A DNA stretch of 64,000 nucleotides. Source: Oscarella lobularis. Its lineage: Eukaryota > Porifera > Homoscleromorpha > Homosclerophorida > Oscarellidae. The translations under genes were made by a program, and so were the position numbers. Positions 1-11,452 of the stretch are shown one piece after another (position 1 is the first letter of the stretch; each line of letters begins with the position of its first letter). Where the stretch lies: the NCBI RefSeq assembly GCF_947507565.1, contig NC_089185.1, forward strand, positions 2,170,001-2,234,000, read 5' to 3'. Below the pieces are notes generated by a model that was not told where the DNA came from, made no database searches, and worked only from the letters and a program-made list of their open reading frames with translations.

Positions 1-70
1 GACTCGTGAGGTAACTGGCCTTCGCGCTGTGGACTCGTGAGGTACCGGCCTTCGCGCTGAGGACTCGTCC
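1..70. repeat. Short tandem repeat of about 31 bp
   Basis: Two near-identical units start at 1 and 32, each beginning GACTCGTGAGGTA, and a third truncated unit starts at about 62. It lies directly before the reverse transcriptase relic and continues out of the window, so its full size is unknown. Confidence 0.7.
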
Positions 71-711
71 GAACTCAAGAGTAAGCATGATTCCGAACGA
101 GAATTTCTGCACGGGTAGGCGTCCAACATGGAGTCCCTCTGGGTCCAATGTTTATTTTATCTGGCTTTGCATTCTGTCTATTACACGATAAATCTCGTCT
201 TTCTTCCGGCTTTATCACCAGTTACCTCGATGATGCTGTTCTCCTTGGTCCGTGCGCTGCGGTCGTCACAGCGTTTTAAGAATTTGAGGAACGGTTAAGC
301 ATGATCGGTCTTGTCATTCACAGAGACAAAAATGAGGCGTTCTCGCCTTAGTCTATTCCATCTGTTTGGCTCCTTACAGACAGCCCGTTTTCTTCGACGG
401 CAACATGTCTTCTTGGGAGTCCAATTTGAAGCGATGATTTTGTCATCAATGAATGTCAACGTGTTATCAAAAAGGAGACAGATTTTCTCCTTAAGCTACG
501 TGGGGTTCATAATCTCCAGGCAGCGCTATTACTGCTGCGCTATTGTAGAATACCAAAGATTAACCAACTGCAGCGCGCGGGCACTCCTTCATTGGTGCTT
601 GATGCGGCACGTCAGCATGACGCAAACGTTCCTTGTTGTTTTCAGGCGATCATTGGTTGTCAGCTTGATCACCTCCAGGAACGACAAGCCACCCCGCCTT
701 CTTTTTTATAA
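70..711 (+). pseudogene. Decayed non-LTR retrotransposon reverse transcriptase
   Basis: One reading frame (frame of position 118) carries the RT landmarks: GVQHGVPLGP around 118-147, matching the conserved GVQxGxPLGP block, and the catalytic SYLDDAVLLG block around 223-252 (YxDD form). Downstream the same frame runs through a region rich in leucine and arginine (LLLLRYCRIPKIN, about 523-561), as in the thumb of LINE RTs. In-frame stops interrupt it near 277, 349 and 432. The endonuclease part lies outside the window or is lost. Family assignment below non-LTR is not possible by eye. An overlapping 151-codon frame at 311-766 is a shadow. Confidence 0.75.
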
Positions 712-1003
712 TAAAATACTATTAAGATGTCTACAGTATGCATTTCGCGCCAGCGTCTTACCTTAAAAGTCATTTGCTAAAAGAATTTTCGCTCTGGAGA
801 ACTCCAGAAGCCGCGTATTCGGCTTCAGAATCATGCGTTCTTTCTTCTTTAGGAGTTATTGTGCTCTTTTTAACAGCTAAGTATTGGAAGCATATCGATA
901 CTCAAACTTTGCGTAGCTTCCACTAGAGTGCAAGTGAATGATTGAATGACATTTGATTATCTTTTCTGGACGAGTTACAACAGAAGTCGCCCTAGTGGTC
1001 AAG

Positions 1004-1228
1004 TCAAGTTGCTTGAAGAATCATGTCAACAAATTTCATAGCTTTCTCCTCGCTCTTCAACCTCCAATACTCTCTTGATATACCGCCAATAACTTCAAGA
1101 ACTAGCTCAACTTTATTACATGACTTTCCTATGCCTTCCAATAGAAGCTTAATTAATACACTCTTGTGACTAAACTGGAAAGAACAGCCATTTGAGGGTA
1201 TGACATTTAGATGTTTAATGCTTCTTGT
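1004..1228 (-). CDS. Possible terminal exon of an unknown protein
   Basis: An acceptor-like CTTCTACAG precedes position 1228 on the minus strand. The frame from there is open for 74 codons to a stop at 1004. The residues look protein-like: an amphipathic stretch of helices (KLLLEGIGKS, ELVLEVIGGIS, KAMKFVDMIL), which could be alpha-helical repeats. I recognise no family, no upstream exon is visible, and the neighbours are mobile elements. It may be an orphan exon of a gene broken up by insertions. Confidence 0.3.
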   Translation of the reverse strand, partial: TRSIKHLNVIPSNGCSFQFSHKSVLIKLLLEGIGKSCNKVELVLEVIGGISREYWRLKSEEKAMKFVDMILQAT

Positions 1229-1322
1229 CTGTAGAAGTAGCAATCACAGTACGCAGGGTTCTTTTCGTTATAACTTTATCGCGATGCAGTCGTGCATCAT
1301 TACGGTTAATAAGAGTGCGGTC

Positions 1323-2847
1323 GTCGAACCAGTATAATAGATCACCGGTATAATAGATCACTGCGTCATCGTGACGTAGAGGTACGTATGAATGACGTCA
1401 CCATATGCCGCGGTCCCTCTCAGTCTTCGATTCGGTCTCGAGCAATTTCGTTCGTGAAGACGATTCTCGAGCCTAAATAAATTCAGCGAGTACGCTCTCA
1501 CGCTGATCTTTTATGCCGGTGATCTTTTTTACCGCCGGCATAACAGATCACCGGTATAAAAGACCAGTGCAGTGCATGCCTTTCTGAGACGTACAGCGAC
1601 AACAAATTCATTATGGTTTGGACACACTATGCGCATGATCACTTATGCAGCCGGCAGAAAAGATCTCCAGATCTTAGTGCATGTTCTTCTAACGTATAGA
1701 AAATTAACTGTCTTGGGACAATTTTAGAATTGTCTTGAGACAATTTTGAAAATTGGTTTGGGACAATTTTAGAATTGTTTTGAGACCATTTTTAAAATTG
1801 TCTTGGAACAATTTTAGAATTAGTAACAAGTGTATGCGCTTCTAAAACAATAGGATTTAACAAGATTCTACTGTATTCCTTTCAAAATAAAAGAGCAGAA
1901 ACAGCAATAATGATTGCGACAATGCTTGCTGGAATACTCACATCGATAGTCAATTCTGCTGCAATGCCTTGTGATGAAAATTCATCAGTGCATGTTGTAA
2001 TCGTTACTGTATTCTGTAGTGCGTTATTCCTGCATGAAATGTGGCGTTGATAAAATGAAATGCTAGGAGAGCTAGTTCTACTTCCGTGAGGCTGCATCGC
2101 CCTAATTGCGGATGCTCCCTACTCCTACTGCAGAATAACTTTTGGAAACAGTGCCGCGATCCATTTCTACATAAAAAATTTTTACGCATTTTAGAATGTT
2201 TCTCGGCAAATTTTAGTTAATTCTGCCTTGCACTTTAATTAACCAACCATAATAACAATCGTTGCAATGATCGGTGAAGTATGGCGTTTACTACCGATAG
2301 ATGTAACTATAAAAACTTGAATTTTCGCATATCAACAGACGACACCGCAGAAACAACGGCTTGATTGCAGCAGCAATCATTGCCTCGAATTATTGCTGTG
2401 ATTGATGATGATGTGCTAGTTTACACTAGTGTGGCAACATATTGCTATGCAGTCACCTTTAATTAAAAAATTAATTAAATAACAGAATTGCATCTATCGG
2501 TTATGGAGTTCTTTTCTGCCGGCTGCATAAGTGATCATGCGCATAGTGTCCAAACCATAATGAATTTGTTGTCGCTGTACGTCTCAGAAAGGCATTCACT
2601 GCACTGGTCTTTTATACCGGTGATCTGTTATGCCGGCGGTAAAAAGATCACCGGCATAAAAGATCAGCGTGAGAGCGTACTCGCTGAATCTATTTAGGCT
2701 CGAGAATCGTCTTCACGAACGAAATTGCTCGAGACCGAATCGAAGACTGAGAGGGACCGCGGCATATGGTGACGTCATTCATACGTACCTCTACGTCACG
2801 ATGACGCAGTGATCTATTATACCGGTGATCTATTATACTGGTTCGAC
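1323..2847. mobile_element. 1.5-kb DNA element with ~340-bp terminal inverted repeats
   Basis: Positions 1323-1663 are the near-perfect reverse complement of about 2508-2847. The ends read GTCGAACCAGTATAATAG and its complement. The arms contain smaller repeats built on ACCGGTATAA/ACCGGTGATC. The interior (1664-2507) holds only short frames. Two minus-strand ones (1882-2097, ending in a hydrophobic stretch, and 2004-2189) overlap and match no transposase I know. The hexamer GCGGTC occurs at 1317-1322 and at 2849-2854, one base off the right end, so it is only a candidate target duplication. It is probably a non-autonomous element; superfamily unknown. Confidence 0.8.
1690..1826. repeat. AT-rich tandem repeat with the GGACAATTTTAGAATTGT motif
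   Basis: About four imperfect units of 34-36 bp, each with a near-palindrome of the form GACAATTTTAAAATTGTC. A much larger array of a related core (GGACAAATTGTCC) is at 35687-36023. Confidence 0.7.
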
Positions 2848-3039
2848 AGCGGTCAATTTTGTTTGCGAGAGAGTGCTTGTTTGCGAATAACGAGACCTTG
2901 AACTTTCTCGGGTTGTTGTCTTTTGGTCTATAGCGGTTTGAAACTATTGCTAACCAAATGCGAAAGCTAGCTGACCAAAGCGAAAGACGGCAGTGCTAGC
3001 GACAGATGGATGAACGGAGTTTTAGTGGGGTCCAGGAAG

Positions 3040-5604
3040 CAGGGTTCTGCCTAGGATTTTGTGAGTGGTGGTCGGGGGTTTGGGGGCTCCGCCCCTAAAA
3101 AATTTTGGAAGGGCGTGTTTTTATAAACTGGTTTTTCTTCTTTTTACAGTGACACCCTAGCTTAAGAACGCTATTATATAACACTCCCTAAGAAGTCGTA
3201 ATTCTTCTTTTTTTAAGTTTTGCCCACTCGGCAACCGCTTTCGCTGCGTCAAAACTTTCAATCGCGGGACCTTCGGCCGCAATTCGTAGAAGAGAGTCTA
3301 ATGTTTTTTCTTTCATTCTGTTTCTTATGCTTGTTTTAACGAGTTTAAGAGTTGAAAATGTCCTTTCCACGTCGGCAGTGTGAATAGGAATCACTCGACA
3401 AATTTTTGCTATGACTCAAGTTCTTAAAAACACCGGATGTCTTTGAATTGGTACTAAGATCGTTGATTATGTCTTCCTGGCCTACGTCACGCAGATTATC
3501 ACCAACATATTGCTTATAGGCACTCCATTCACTCAGGCACTCTTCATCATCGGGAAGGGCGCACTCAAACTGGCGGCAAAGAGCTTCTATTTCAGTATTT
3601 CCATATTGCACAAATAATTCCGGGTCGTCTGGAATTCTCCTTGGATCAAGTATGGAAAAAGCCGACATTATCGACTTGTCTTCAAACCTTTGTTCGAGAT
3701 TCTTGATGATTTCCTCTAAATAGGGCTTGCGTACCTGACGGCTGAAGAGATCTTTGTTTTCGCTTCCTGACATTTTCATGTCAATCCCGGCGTCTTTTGC
3801 CCTCTGCAGAAACAAAGGCAGTTCGCTGAGGCTATTTCCATCGGTTGAGATTAACTGCTTCAATGAGTTAAGGCAAGATCCCAACATTAGCGGAATAGCA
3901 CTGTAGTCGCAGTCCGAGAATTGGAAACACTTAGATAAATATGAGACGTGCGGAAGAACGTCGCACAGCAAGTGAAGCGTTGCCACAAACTTGTAATGGC
4001 ACATGAGAGAGCTTAGGCCTACTGCTTTTGCGTCGCTTCTCTCTTCTGCTTCGCGCTGAAGACTAGTGACCACGGAGCAAAAAAGTGGATTTCAATTTCC
4101 GAACGCTTTTGTCGATACTAAGCCACCTTGTTGCGCATGGTGCTGCCAAAGCCCCGGTTTCATGGAGGAGGCTTTTTACAGCTTCCAAGCCTGCCGTTCG
4201 TACGGCGCTGTTGTCATAGAAGTCGTAAATTTGCCTTATAATATTGTCGATTTTTTAACATAAGGAACGGCATTAGAGGCTTGGGATGCTGCTAAATTTA
4301 GGCGGTGAGCCGCGCAGTGCACACCAACAGCTGAAGTCGCCAGCTCCTTAAGACGGGTGACAACACCGGAACGTCGACCTGTCATTGTGGCAGCGCCGTC
4401 AGTGCCAATTCCTCTCATTTTTTCGGGTCAAGACCCACAGCTTTGACGTACTCGCACACTCGTTTTGTAAGTGTTTCCGCTCCAACACTTACGTTAACGG
4501 CTATCGGCGAGGCAGTGTCGGAAACGCTGTCAACTTCTGGTTTGAGGACGTCGATTATCTTCAGGAAGTGGCACTTTAGCTTCCCGGAATCTTTCTCAAT
4601 AAATCTACCGTGTATAGCCATCTGTTCGGTAACAGTACAATCTGTTGTTTCGTCCAGCATCAGAGCGTACGCCTTTTCATTTCTGAAATGATAGCCTTCT
4701 CTATGACGTCTGATATAACAAATATCATATCTTGAATTGTTTTATCAGAAGTATAAACAGCATTTTTTGCAACTCTGATTTTTTCTTTGATATTCACTCC
4801 TAACAAACCCGCCAGGTTCAGAAGAGGCTCGTAATTTGTCGTTTGTGCAATTCTTTGCTTCGCCAAAAAATAGAGGCAGGTGAATCCTTGCTGCATACCT
4901 ACTTGAGGCACAGGAGGATTCATTGCTGCAGCTATATTCGTTCGTGGGTTCAGAGTTGAAGAAGCCTCTCTTTTGACGCATTCAACGTGAGCAGCGCTTT
5001 CTTCGTGCTTTGTAATGCTACTAAGGCGTATTCTTCGGCAAGGCGATTTGTTCCAGTAGTCGCGGTTATAGGGTAATTTGTTGTATTTTTGACAGAGAGA
5101 GCAAAACATGCCTTGAACGTCGGCGACGTACTTCAGCCAAGGTCGTCCGTGGCGCCATGACGAGTGGAATGTTTTGGACTGCTTTCCCGAATTACTGGAG
5201 TGACTCGTTGTCGCAGACTCTGCCGTTCGTGAAGACGTCTCACTTTCACTCAGAAGTTCACATATGTCGCTGTCACTGTCGGTCTCTGACTCCTCTCGGA
5301 CGCGTTTCGCTGCCGATTCGCGAGTAGTGTCGCTTTTGCGAGACGACGAGAAGAACTGGCGTATAGACATTTCGTGGGAAGTACGGGACAGTAATTGTCA
5401 CATGCCATTGTTATTCGTGAGGCACTAGGAGGGCCTCTAAAACGCCCAAAAAGCGTCTCGCGATGGCTATATCATACGAAAGTAAGCAAATTTACGGCAT
5501 AAACTAAAATATATACAACTGGTGGTCGGTCCCGCGAGTACTGGTCGGCCAATCGCACTAGTGGTCGGCCTCGACCACTGCCGACCACTGTAGGCAGAAC
5601 CCTG
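3040..5604 (-). mobile_element. hAT transposon with 14-bp perfect terminal inverted repeats
   Basis: The left end CAGGGTTCTGCCTA (3040-3053) is the exact complement of the right end TAGGCAGAACCCTG (5591-5604). CAGGG termini are typical of hAT. AGGAAG stands immediately outside both ends (3034-3039 and 5605-5610); hAT normally gives 8 bp, so two bases may have diverged. The subterminal right end repeats GTGGTCGG/GGTCGGC blocks, as in hAT transposase-binding regions. The element contains the decayed transposase below. Confidence 0.85.
3188..5370 (-). pseudogene. hAT transposase (ZNF862/ZMYM-like type), frameshifted
   Basis: Read on the minus strand, the pieces join into a full hAT transposase. 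There is a Ser/Glu-rich N-terminus, a TTF/BED-like zinc finger (WLKYVADVQGMFCSLC around 5150-5095), a DUF4371-like region (LDETTDC near 4657; GIGTDGAATMTG near 4410) and the C-terminal dimerisation segment ERTFSTLKLVKTSIRNRM (about 3367-3310). Reading must shift frame at about 4670, 4416, 4245, 4070 and 3390, so there are at least five lesions. One shift, at 4416, falls in an A-run. All frames between the element's ends belong to this protein. No functional product is expected. Confidence 0.85.
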
Positions 5605-7427
5605 AGGAAGGGAGTTGATCAGAAGCCCTTAGCTTAGGGGTGTGAAAGTTTGAGGGCAGGCGGCGAATCTAAAACAACTGCTGGACTCGAATGGCTTAAT
5701 TTTTCCCCGGCTTGTGCCGATACATGTAATTACAATCCGGTTCTTTCCGGAGCTTGGGCGAAGTAGCAATCGATGTGCATTATAGCCTCGACAGCTAGAC
5801 TCGATCAGGCAAATGCCCTTGATTAGTATTGTATTTCAGTTTGTTCGATCGTTTTCACGGGGACGGCGATTTGTTCGTTTTGGCAGCATTTGGCCGGGGC
5901 TATACGCTAAGGAGAACAGTGGTCTACAGCATTCTTGCTGGGCGGTGAATGAGAAGTGTATTTTGACTGCGGCAGGGAGGCGTGATACCATGGTGAGGGG
6001 AGATACCATGGTGAGGGGAGTGTTCTCACACACGAAATGAGGCGTCCCAGCCATGCAATCTGCTTCTCGTGGATATGCTGGTGCAGTCTGCTTTTGCAGA
6101 CGGCGATTACGATTACACCAGATCGGACGACAACTACCGCCACCTAAACACTCACCATCGTACCAGTCTAAATAACAACGCCTCCCAATGTTAACCGTAC
6201 TCATAATACAACACATCTCATTCAACGATCATTCAGCAAGTCACGAACGCTGCATGTCTACCTCTTCTTCTCCTGCAACCAACCCGCAGAAAACAGACAC
6301 ATCGCGGTCGCCTCTGTAATAATTGGAGAAATCTATCAAACCTATAGCTCGACACATCGATATATCTTCTGTGTCTTTCACATCGCTTGCCACCACTTCT
6401 ACAAGCCCGCAATGAACTCAACCCGTGTCTTTACAAGCTTCAAACATGTCTCGATACCTGAAATGATTGCTCAAAAATTGATGAATGCGAGAAGAAGTTT
6501 TGATCGAAAGAAGTACGGTGCTCATGCGAGAGAAAAAGTTCAGCCGTAAATGTAACAGAGTCTGATCAACGGAAATTTTATTTTCTGAGTAATCCTCTAG
6601 CTTCGTCCTCTGATATTTTTTGCCTACGCATGCGCACTGTACTTCATTCAACACCACTTTTGCTCGCATCTATGAATTTTCCAGAGATCGTTCCAGATTT
6701 TCCGTCTGCTTCCTGCCGCCAGCATTTCTACACCCCGCCCTCCGGAAACTAACGGGTATTTTGAGTGGGCTCCACTAAAACTCCCTCTCTAAAAACCCAC
6801 AACATAAAGTCTTGCATAAAATTGCGTGTGTAACAGTGAAATGAAATACAACGGAGGGAGCAATCTGTATGATTGAGGAAGAGAAGAAGACTTGATCATC
6901 GATGATAATATTCATTGTCATCATCCACAATCAAGTTCTCTTCTCTTTATCCCTTCACGTTGCACACTGCTTTATATTTTACTGTTACACCTGCAATTTC
7001 ATGAAAGAAAAACCGAGACATTTTTCCAAACTAAAACTTGTTCATATTGCCGTCTGCTGTCCTTAGCTGCTTTCCATGATAGTAGAGACAGGCAGTAGAT
7101 GGACGACCGGTGCGCCCAGCTCTTCTGCACTGTGGAATGTACTGTATAAGCGAGTTTGGAGGCCCGTAGTTAATCGTACGTTAGGAAAGTCCATTCCTCT
7201 ATCACAGCTCTACTGAGACTGAAGACGTTCATCGCTTTTTCTTTTTCTCAAAAGGATGGATCGTGTCGAGTTATAGCAACAATCGCTCTGTTAGCAGGAC
7301 TTTTCTCGCAATCTGCAGACACAAAAGATGAGGTGCCAGGAAGGCCGACTGGAAACACGTCGTACACAAGACCATATGTGATTACTTTCTCGGCTCTTGC
7401 TTCTCGTTTTCACAAGCCTTCAATAAC
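5605..7427. other. No gene recognised
   Basis: The only clear structure is a 17-bp direct duplication (GATACCATGGTGAGGGG) at about 5981-6018. Frames at 5813-6040, 5836-6225, 6233-6421 and 6418-6669 show no known motif or splice-supported extension. Confidence 0.5.
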
Positions 7428-8160
7428 CTAATCAAACGTTTCTTCCGGGTTCTTCGAAACCCGACGAGCAATGTACCTTATTTCCGGTCGATTCGGATTT
7501 CCTTCCAAAAAGTGTGGGTTTGTTAAGCACAAAACTTTGCTTATTTTTTGTTTAGTTTTAGCAGAAGCTGTAGCTGCTAGACACAGCATAGGCACGGTAT
7601 CTTCCAGCAAGGCTCTTATCTCTCCTAGTCGTCGATACCATTTTCTAAATGCTGTTTCTTGCTGCTTCTTCTCAGTCACCCCTTAATAATAAAATTATTT
7701 ATCCTAAGAATTAGAAGTAATGCAAGGCAAATTACTTTTACCGTTCGGTAATGCAGTGAACCTCGTCTATTACAAGACACGCTGTTCGCCTCCCCAGGCT
7801 GCGATTTTGCACCTCATGACGCCAATTGCTGGAAAGTATTGCTTCTGGTCTTGAAAAATGATGTGACGTCTTGGAGCGAATGCTGAAGATGCTGCCAGCA
7901 GAAGAGAGAACCTGACTGACCAGCCCAATCTCATTGAGAAAACGCGCTTAAGATTCCATAAGTTGAGTTAAAGAGGGTATAATTAGTGCCACAGCTTGAT
8001 TGCCGAACTGTTTAGGGTACAGTTCGTCGTGAAGAAGGGGAAAGTGATAGTAAATTAGTGATTTTCCATATCCTGTTGACAAAACAGCCTACGTATCGCG
8101 TTCTTTTAGGACGACAGGAAGAACATCGATTTGCCTGTCCTTTAGACGTTGTGGAAGAGT
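7428..8160 (-). pseudogene. Decayed RecQ-like DNA helicase fragment
   Basis: The minus strand carries ordered helicase motifs: LKDRQIDVLP (RecQ motif 0 region, about 8150), STGYGKSLIYY (Walker A/motif I, about 8088-8056), VIDEVHCI (DEVH form of motif II, about 7770-7747), then FRKWYRRLGEIRALL and LAATAS (motif III, about 7585), followed by NRPEIRY. A stop replaces a codon just before motif I (RDT*AVL). Further stops or frame changes lie near 7935 and after motif II. The C-terminal helicase half is absent. It is probably a dead gene copy or the helicase part of a transposon; I cannot tell which. Confidence 0.7.
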
Positions 8161-9245
8161 CGGGAAACGTATCAAAACACTTGCTATCGCTTGCCAAATC
8201 GAGGCCGTGTCAGCCGTCTTCGCTATGCTGCCCGAGCGGCTATTACGAGCTCGAAGAACGATCCTTTTATGTCCGTTCTATATTCGCAATAGCATAGGCT
8301 TCTATCACGGGTGAACACGAACTTTTCGAGCCGATAAAACAGGGTCTCACACGTTTACTGGATATTTCTATCAGGTGTCCTTGGCCAAGCGGCACCGTTT
8401 CGCTTCTGCATGAAGTCGGGCGTCTAAAAGCACAAAAACCAGAAATCATGGTGTTCGCTAGCGAAACATTGGTCAAACGCATCTGAATGAAGTCGTTCGG
8501 CCATGAGAACGGCACATTCTATCGTTGATCGACGCCAAACAATGTAACATTAATCACGTGATTGACTTTGACAAATCAGAGGCGAGAAGAAGGAATTTGC
8601 AATGCTCGACAGTGATTGGCCAAAGGGATCACGTTAGGCACGTGCTGTCAGTTGGGTCCCGCCTGTTGTGGAGACTAACGCCTTCTCGCGCGTAAGGCGA
8701 AGCAACGGGCTGGATTCTCGAGCCAAGCATGAGCAGTTATTACAAACTTATTTAGTGTAATCGGCTTTGAAACATTCTTTCCGAAAATTGGTAAGGGCCG
8801 GGCTGAGCCGGCCGGACAGCAGAGGACATGTATACCAGTTTAGGCCCTACAGATGCCGAAGCAAGTACACATGATAGACTTCTTCTAGTGGGAGGGACTT
8901 TTCATTTCACTTGCCGAGCCATTTCATTTGCCGGCGGCACACGTCTAAGGAACGCAATTGTGCCAGAAATGTTCTTGTCGCCACGTTGAGAAGATCGATC
9001 GATCACCGCAACGCGTGTATCAGAGCTAGGCTGCCCATTATTTTAGGTCGACGTACCTGGTATACTTTTCAGAGCGGAGAAAAAAATATTAAGACTGCTG
9101 AAGCGACATGGTTTCATGAAATAAAGGAAAAAACTAAGTAGCAAACAAAGAGGCAAAAAACAGCGAGTCCAAACAAATGAAAAGTCTGTTGAAAGTGAAG
9201 CATGCATTGAAACACTCAAAAACGTTTTCTGTTTAGAATGAGTTC
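8161..9245. other. No gene recognised
   Basis: Frames at 8267-8515 (minus) and 8911-9141 (plus) are short and match nothing I know. No inverted ends are visible. Confidence 0.5.
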
Positions 9246-10040
9246 TCACTTGTAACAGACGTGACATCGGCTTATTGATTTGTAACGATGACTGCCGTGC
9301 TGCGGTGCAGCATCAAAAACATTGGTTGTGAGCCAGTAAGACTTGTCTCCATGTGTGACGTGAGCACACTTATCGTCACCAACGCGACATTCAAAAAATG
9401 GAAGTGACTCAAAATGCGGAAGGCACGAACCACTTCTTCCTAAATCCATTGCTGTTCCTCCTGCATAATGCTGAGTTGGATGATCATAAACGCTGTGAAT
9501 TGCTCCCTAAATTCATTAAAATATCTTAAGTCTTAAGCATGCATGCGTTTTACATACGCATGTTTCGAGTCTTACTTCAACAAAGCTGTAACCTGTCCAC
9601 GCACTGTGCCACATTTTTGGACAAGGCGGAGGTGTTGTTGTTTGGCTGTGAAGAACAATGTGACTGTAAGGTCCTTCACATACGATGCATCGACTAGGAT
9701 TCAATTCTGAACGACCCCACAGCCAAGCTGAAAAATCTCGATTGTCGTTGCTATCGCAAGAGCCGTAATAATAGCATTTTGTTGTTGCTCTAGCAAAATA
9801 GCATTTCAAGCAGGATCCAGGACTTGAGAGATCTTGCCCGTTGCCGTTCCCCTCTATAGGAATGTTCCCCATGTAACTATAACCATGCCACAGACGCGTG
9901 TAGCCTGGAGGACAAGTCGGAACATCGGATGATTGACTGTGGCGCACAAGAATCGCCGTAAAGCAGAGGCAGGGTGGGAGACTCGTCAATGTTAGAGCAA
10001 TGATAGCTGCAGCGAGCAATCGCAGAGAGCAATAAATCAT
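9246..10040 (-). CDS. Secreted NC1-only protein (collagen IV C4-domain tandem)
   Basis: There are two exons: 10040-9576 and 9506-9246. They are split by a 69-bp GT-AG intron that keeps the frame (phase 0). The product of about 241 residues starts with a signal peptide (basic MIYCSLR, then a hydrophobic run ending ...SLPPCLC). It goes straight into the collagen IV NC1 fold: LVRHSQSSDVPTCPPG, LWHGYSY, GQDLSSPGSCL and RCIVCEGP form repeat 1. HSQTTTPPPCP, GYSF, DLGRSGSCLPHFESLPFFEC and SRCHVCYK form repeat 2. All twelve NC1 cysteine positions can be placed, with one extra Cys after the first SCL. No Gly-X-Y collagen sequence lies upstream in this frame. I chose the Met at 10040 because it gives the best signal peptide; an upstream Met at 10148 adds 36 non-signal residues. 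The loops that carry the sulfilimine Met and Lys in vertebrate collagen IV are shortened. A missed upstream collagenous exon is the main alternative. Confidence 0.85.
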
Positions 10041-10960
10041 CTTTCTACGAAGGTGAAAATTTTTAAACGCTCTGTACTGAAGGAGTGAACTCGTTTTAGG
10101 TAAAATGATCCGCAAGTCCGTTAGTACAGTAAGTCGTCGGTATCGCAAGAACGATGTGCGTAGGTAATAATCTGCTCACACACAACTGACCTCTGTGGCG
10201 AACGTTTTAGGACTCTGGCTTTGGCTACAAGGTGACTTCGGACAGCAGCTCCTCCGAATGCGTGACTTGGGAAAGATGATTCGATCACGTGCTAACTCCA
10301 ACGCGTGACCTTTAAAACTTAATTAAGGCTAACGGAGTTAACCGTCGTTAATGACGGTACGGACCGTGCGTGGTGCACTTACCCAAATTCGCTGGCGCGG
10401 ACAGGACGTACAAAGAGATTTCGTAGCGTCGCGAGCCAGGACCTTCCTCCTGATCGCCCTCATAAACGAGAAAGGCCAGGTACCACTTGGCTTAGGTCAC
10501 AAGGCCCACTCTTTTGTGGGTGCCGTTCATCGTCGTCTAATGCAATAGACCGAACCCGTATTAGCTGCGCATGCTCTACGGAGCCATCTTAAGAGGGGAT
10601 CAATGACCTACCGTGTCGGACACAAGACCGATTTTCTCGATTCCTATTCTATGTAAGCACATCGTCACCCCGCAAGAGCCTTTCTGGTAAATCAGAACTT
10701 GCTTCGAGCCAAGATTCGAGCATCTCCTTCAAGCGGACGCCATTCCACAAGCGAAAAGAGGTCGCCTATTTGGCAACGTCCCACGCCTTCGTCGAATATC
10801 AGACGGGGTTTTAGGACAGTGCATCTGTACGGTAAAGAACTCTACTTCAAAAATACCCGTTTCGCTCCTCGTCGCTCCCTCGCAAAAGGACAGAAATCGC
10901 TGACCAACTAGAGTGCGCTAAACGACGTGAATCTCCGATAGAAAAGGTCATTTTCGGTTC
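10041..10960. other. Upstream flank of the NC1 gene, no other gene seen
   Basis: It presumably holds the promoter and 5' UTR of the NC1 gene on the minus strand, but I see no convincing TATA box or other element. Plus-strand frames 10351-10548 and 10699-10911 match no family. Confidence 0.4.
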
Positions 10961-10965
10961 CGCCG

Positions 10966-11215
10966 GTAGAAGGCGGTGTGACGAGACGTGCCGTGTCTCC
11001 ATCTGCTTCAATAACACACAAGAAGACGGAGGCCTTACGTTCTACACCTTCCCAAAAAGCCCCAGCAAGAGGAATTCATGAATACAGGCTGTTCAAAGGC
11101 CAATCTTGTGAAAACCGTTGACCTATCATACAGTGCAAGGATACTCCTATTTTGATATGACAGGGTTACGATGCGCTTCATGGAGCAAAAAGCCTTCCAA
11201 CTGTGTTCGGTAAGA
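10966..11215 (+). pseudogene. THAP zinc-finger domain relic
   Basis: One frame reads CRVSICFNNTQEDGGLTFYTFPKSPSKRN, then a stop where the family has Trp, then IQAVQR. This matches the THAP start (C-x(4)-C, N-N, the FP-x-SP-x-xR block and the W-x-x-A-x-x-R helix). Further stops follow. THAP domains are common in animal transposases (P-element, Harbinger and Kolobok types), so this is probably a transposon fragment. Confidence 0.6.
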
Positions 11216-11452
11216 AAGCAGAGGTGTGTCTAAATACATTTTTATCACAGATAGGTCTACGGTTAATTAATGTAAGTGTGTAAATATGTATGTAACGTCA
11301 CTATTCTTAACCTGGTAATTGAAACTTCTTTTACTTAGCGTTAAAAGCATGAAAATGAATTTTTCATAGCACTTCTAGAAACTCTGTACTAATATTACTT
11401 AAAATGAGGAAACAGTTTTTAGAAAATCTTTAAATTTTTAAAAAACCTGGTA

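Noticed and set aside
5813-6225. Overlapping frames on both strands at 5.8-6.2 kb
   Set aside because: They share the same DNA in opposite directions, contain a 17-bp duplication, and show no domain.
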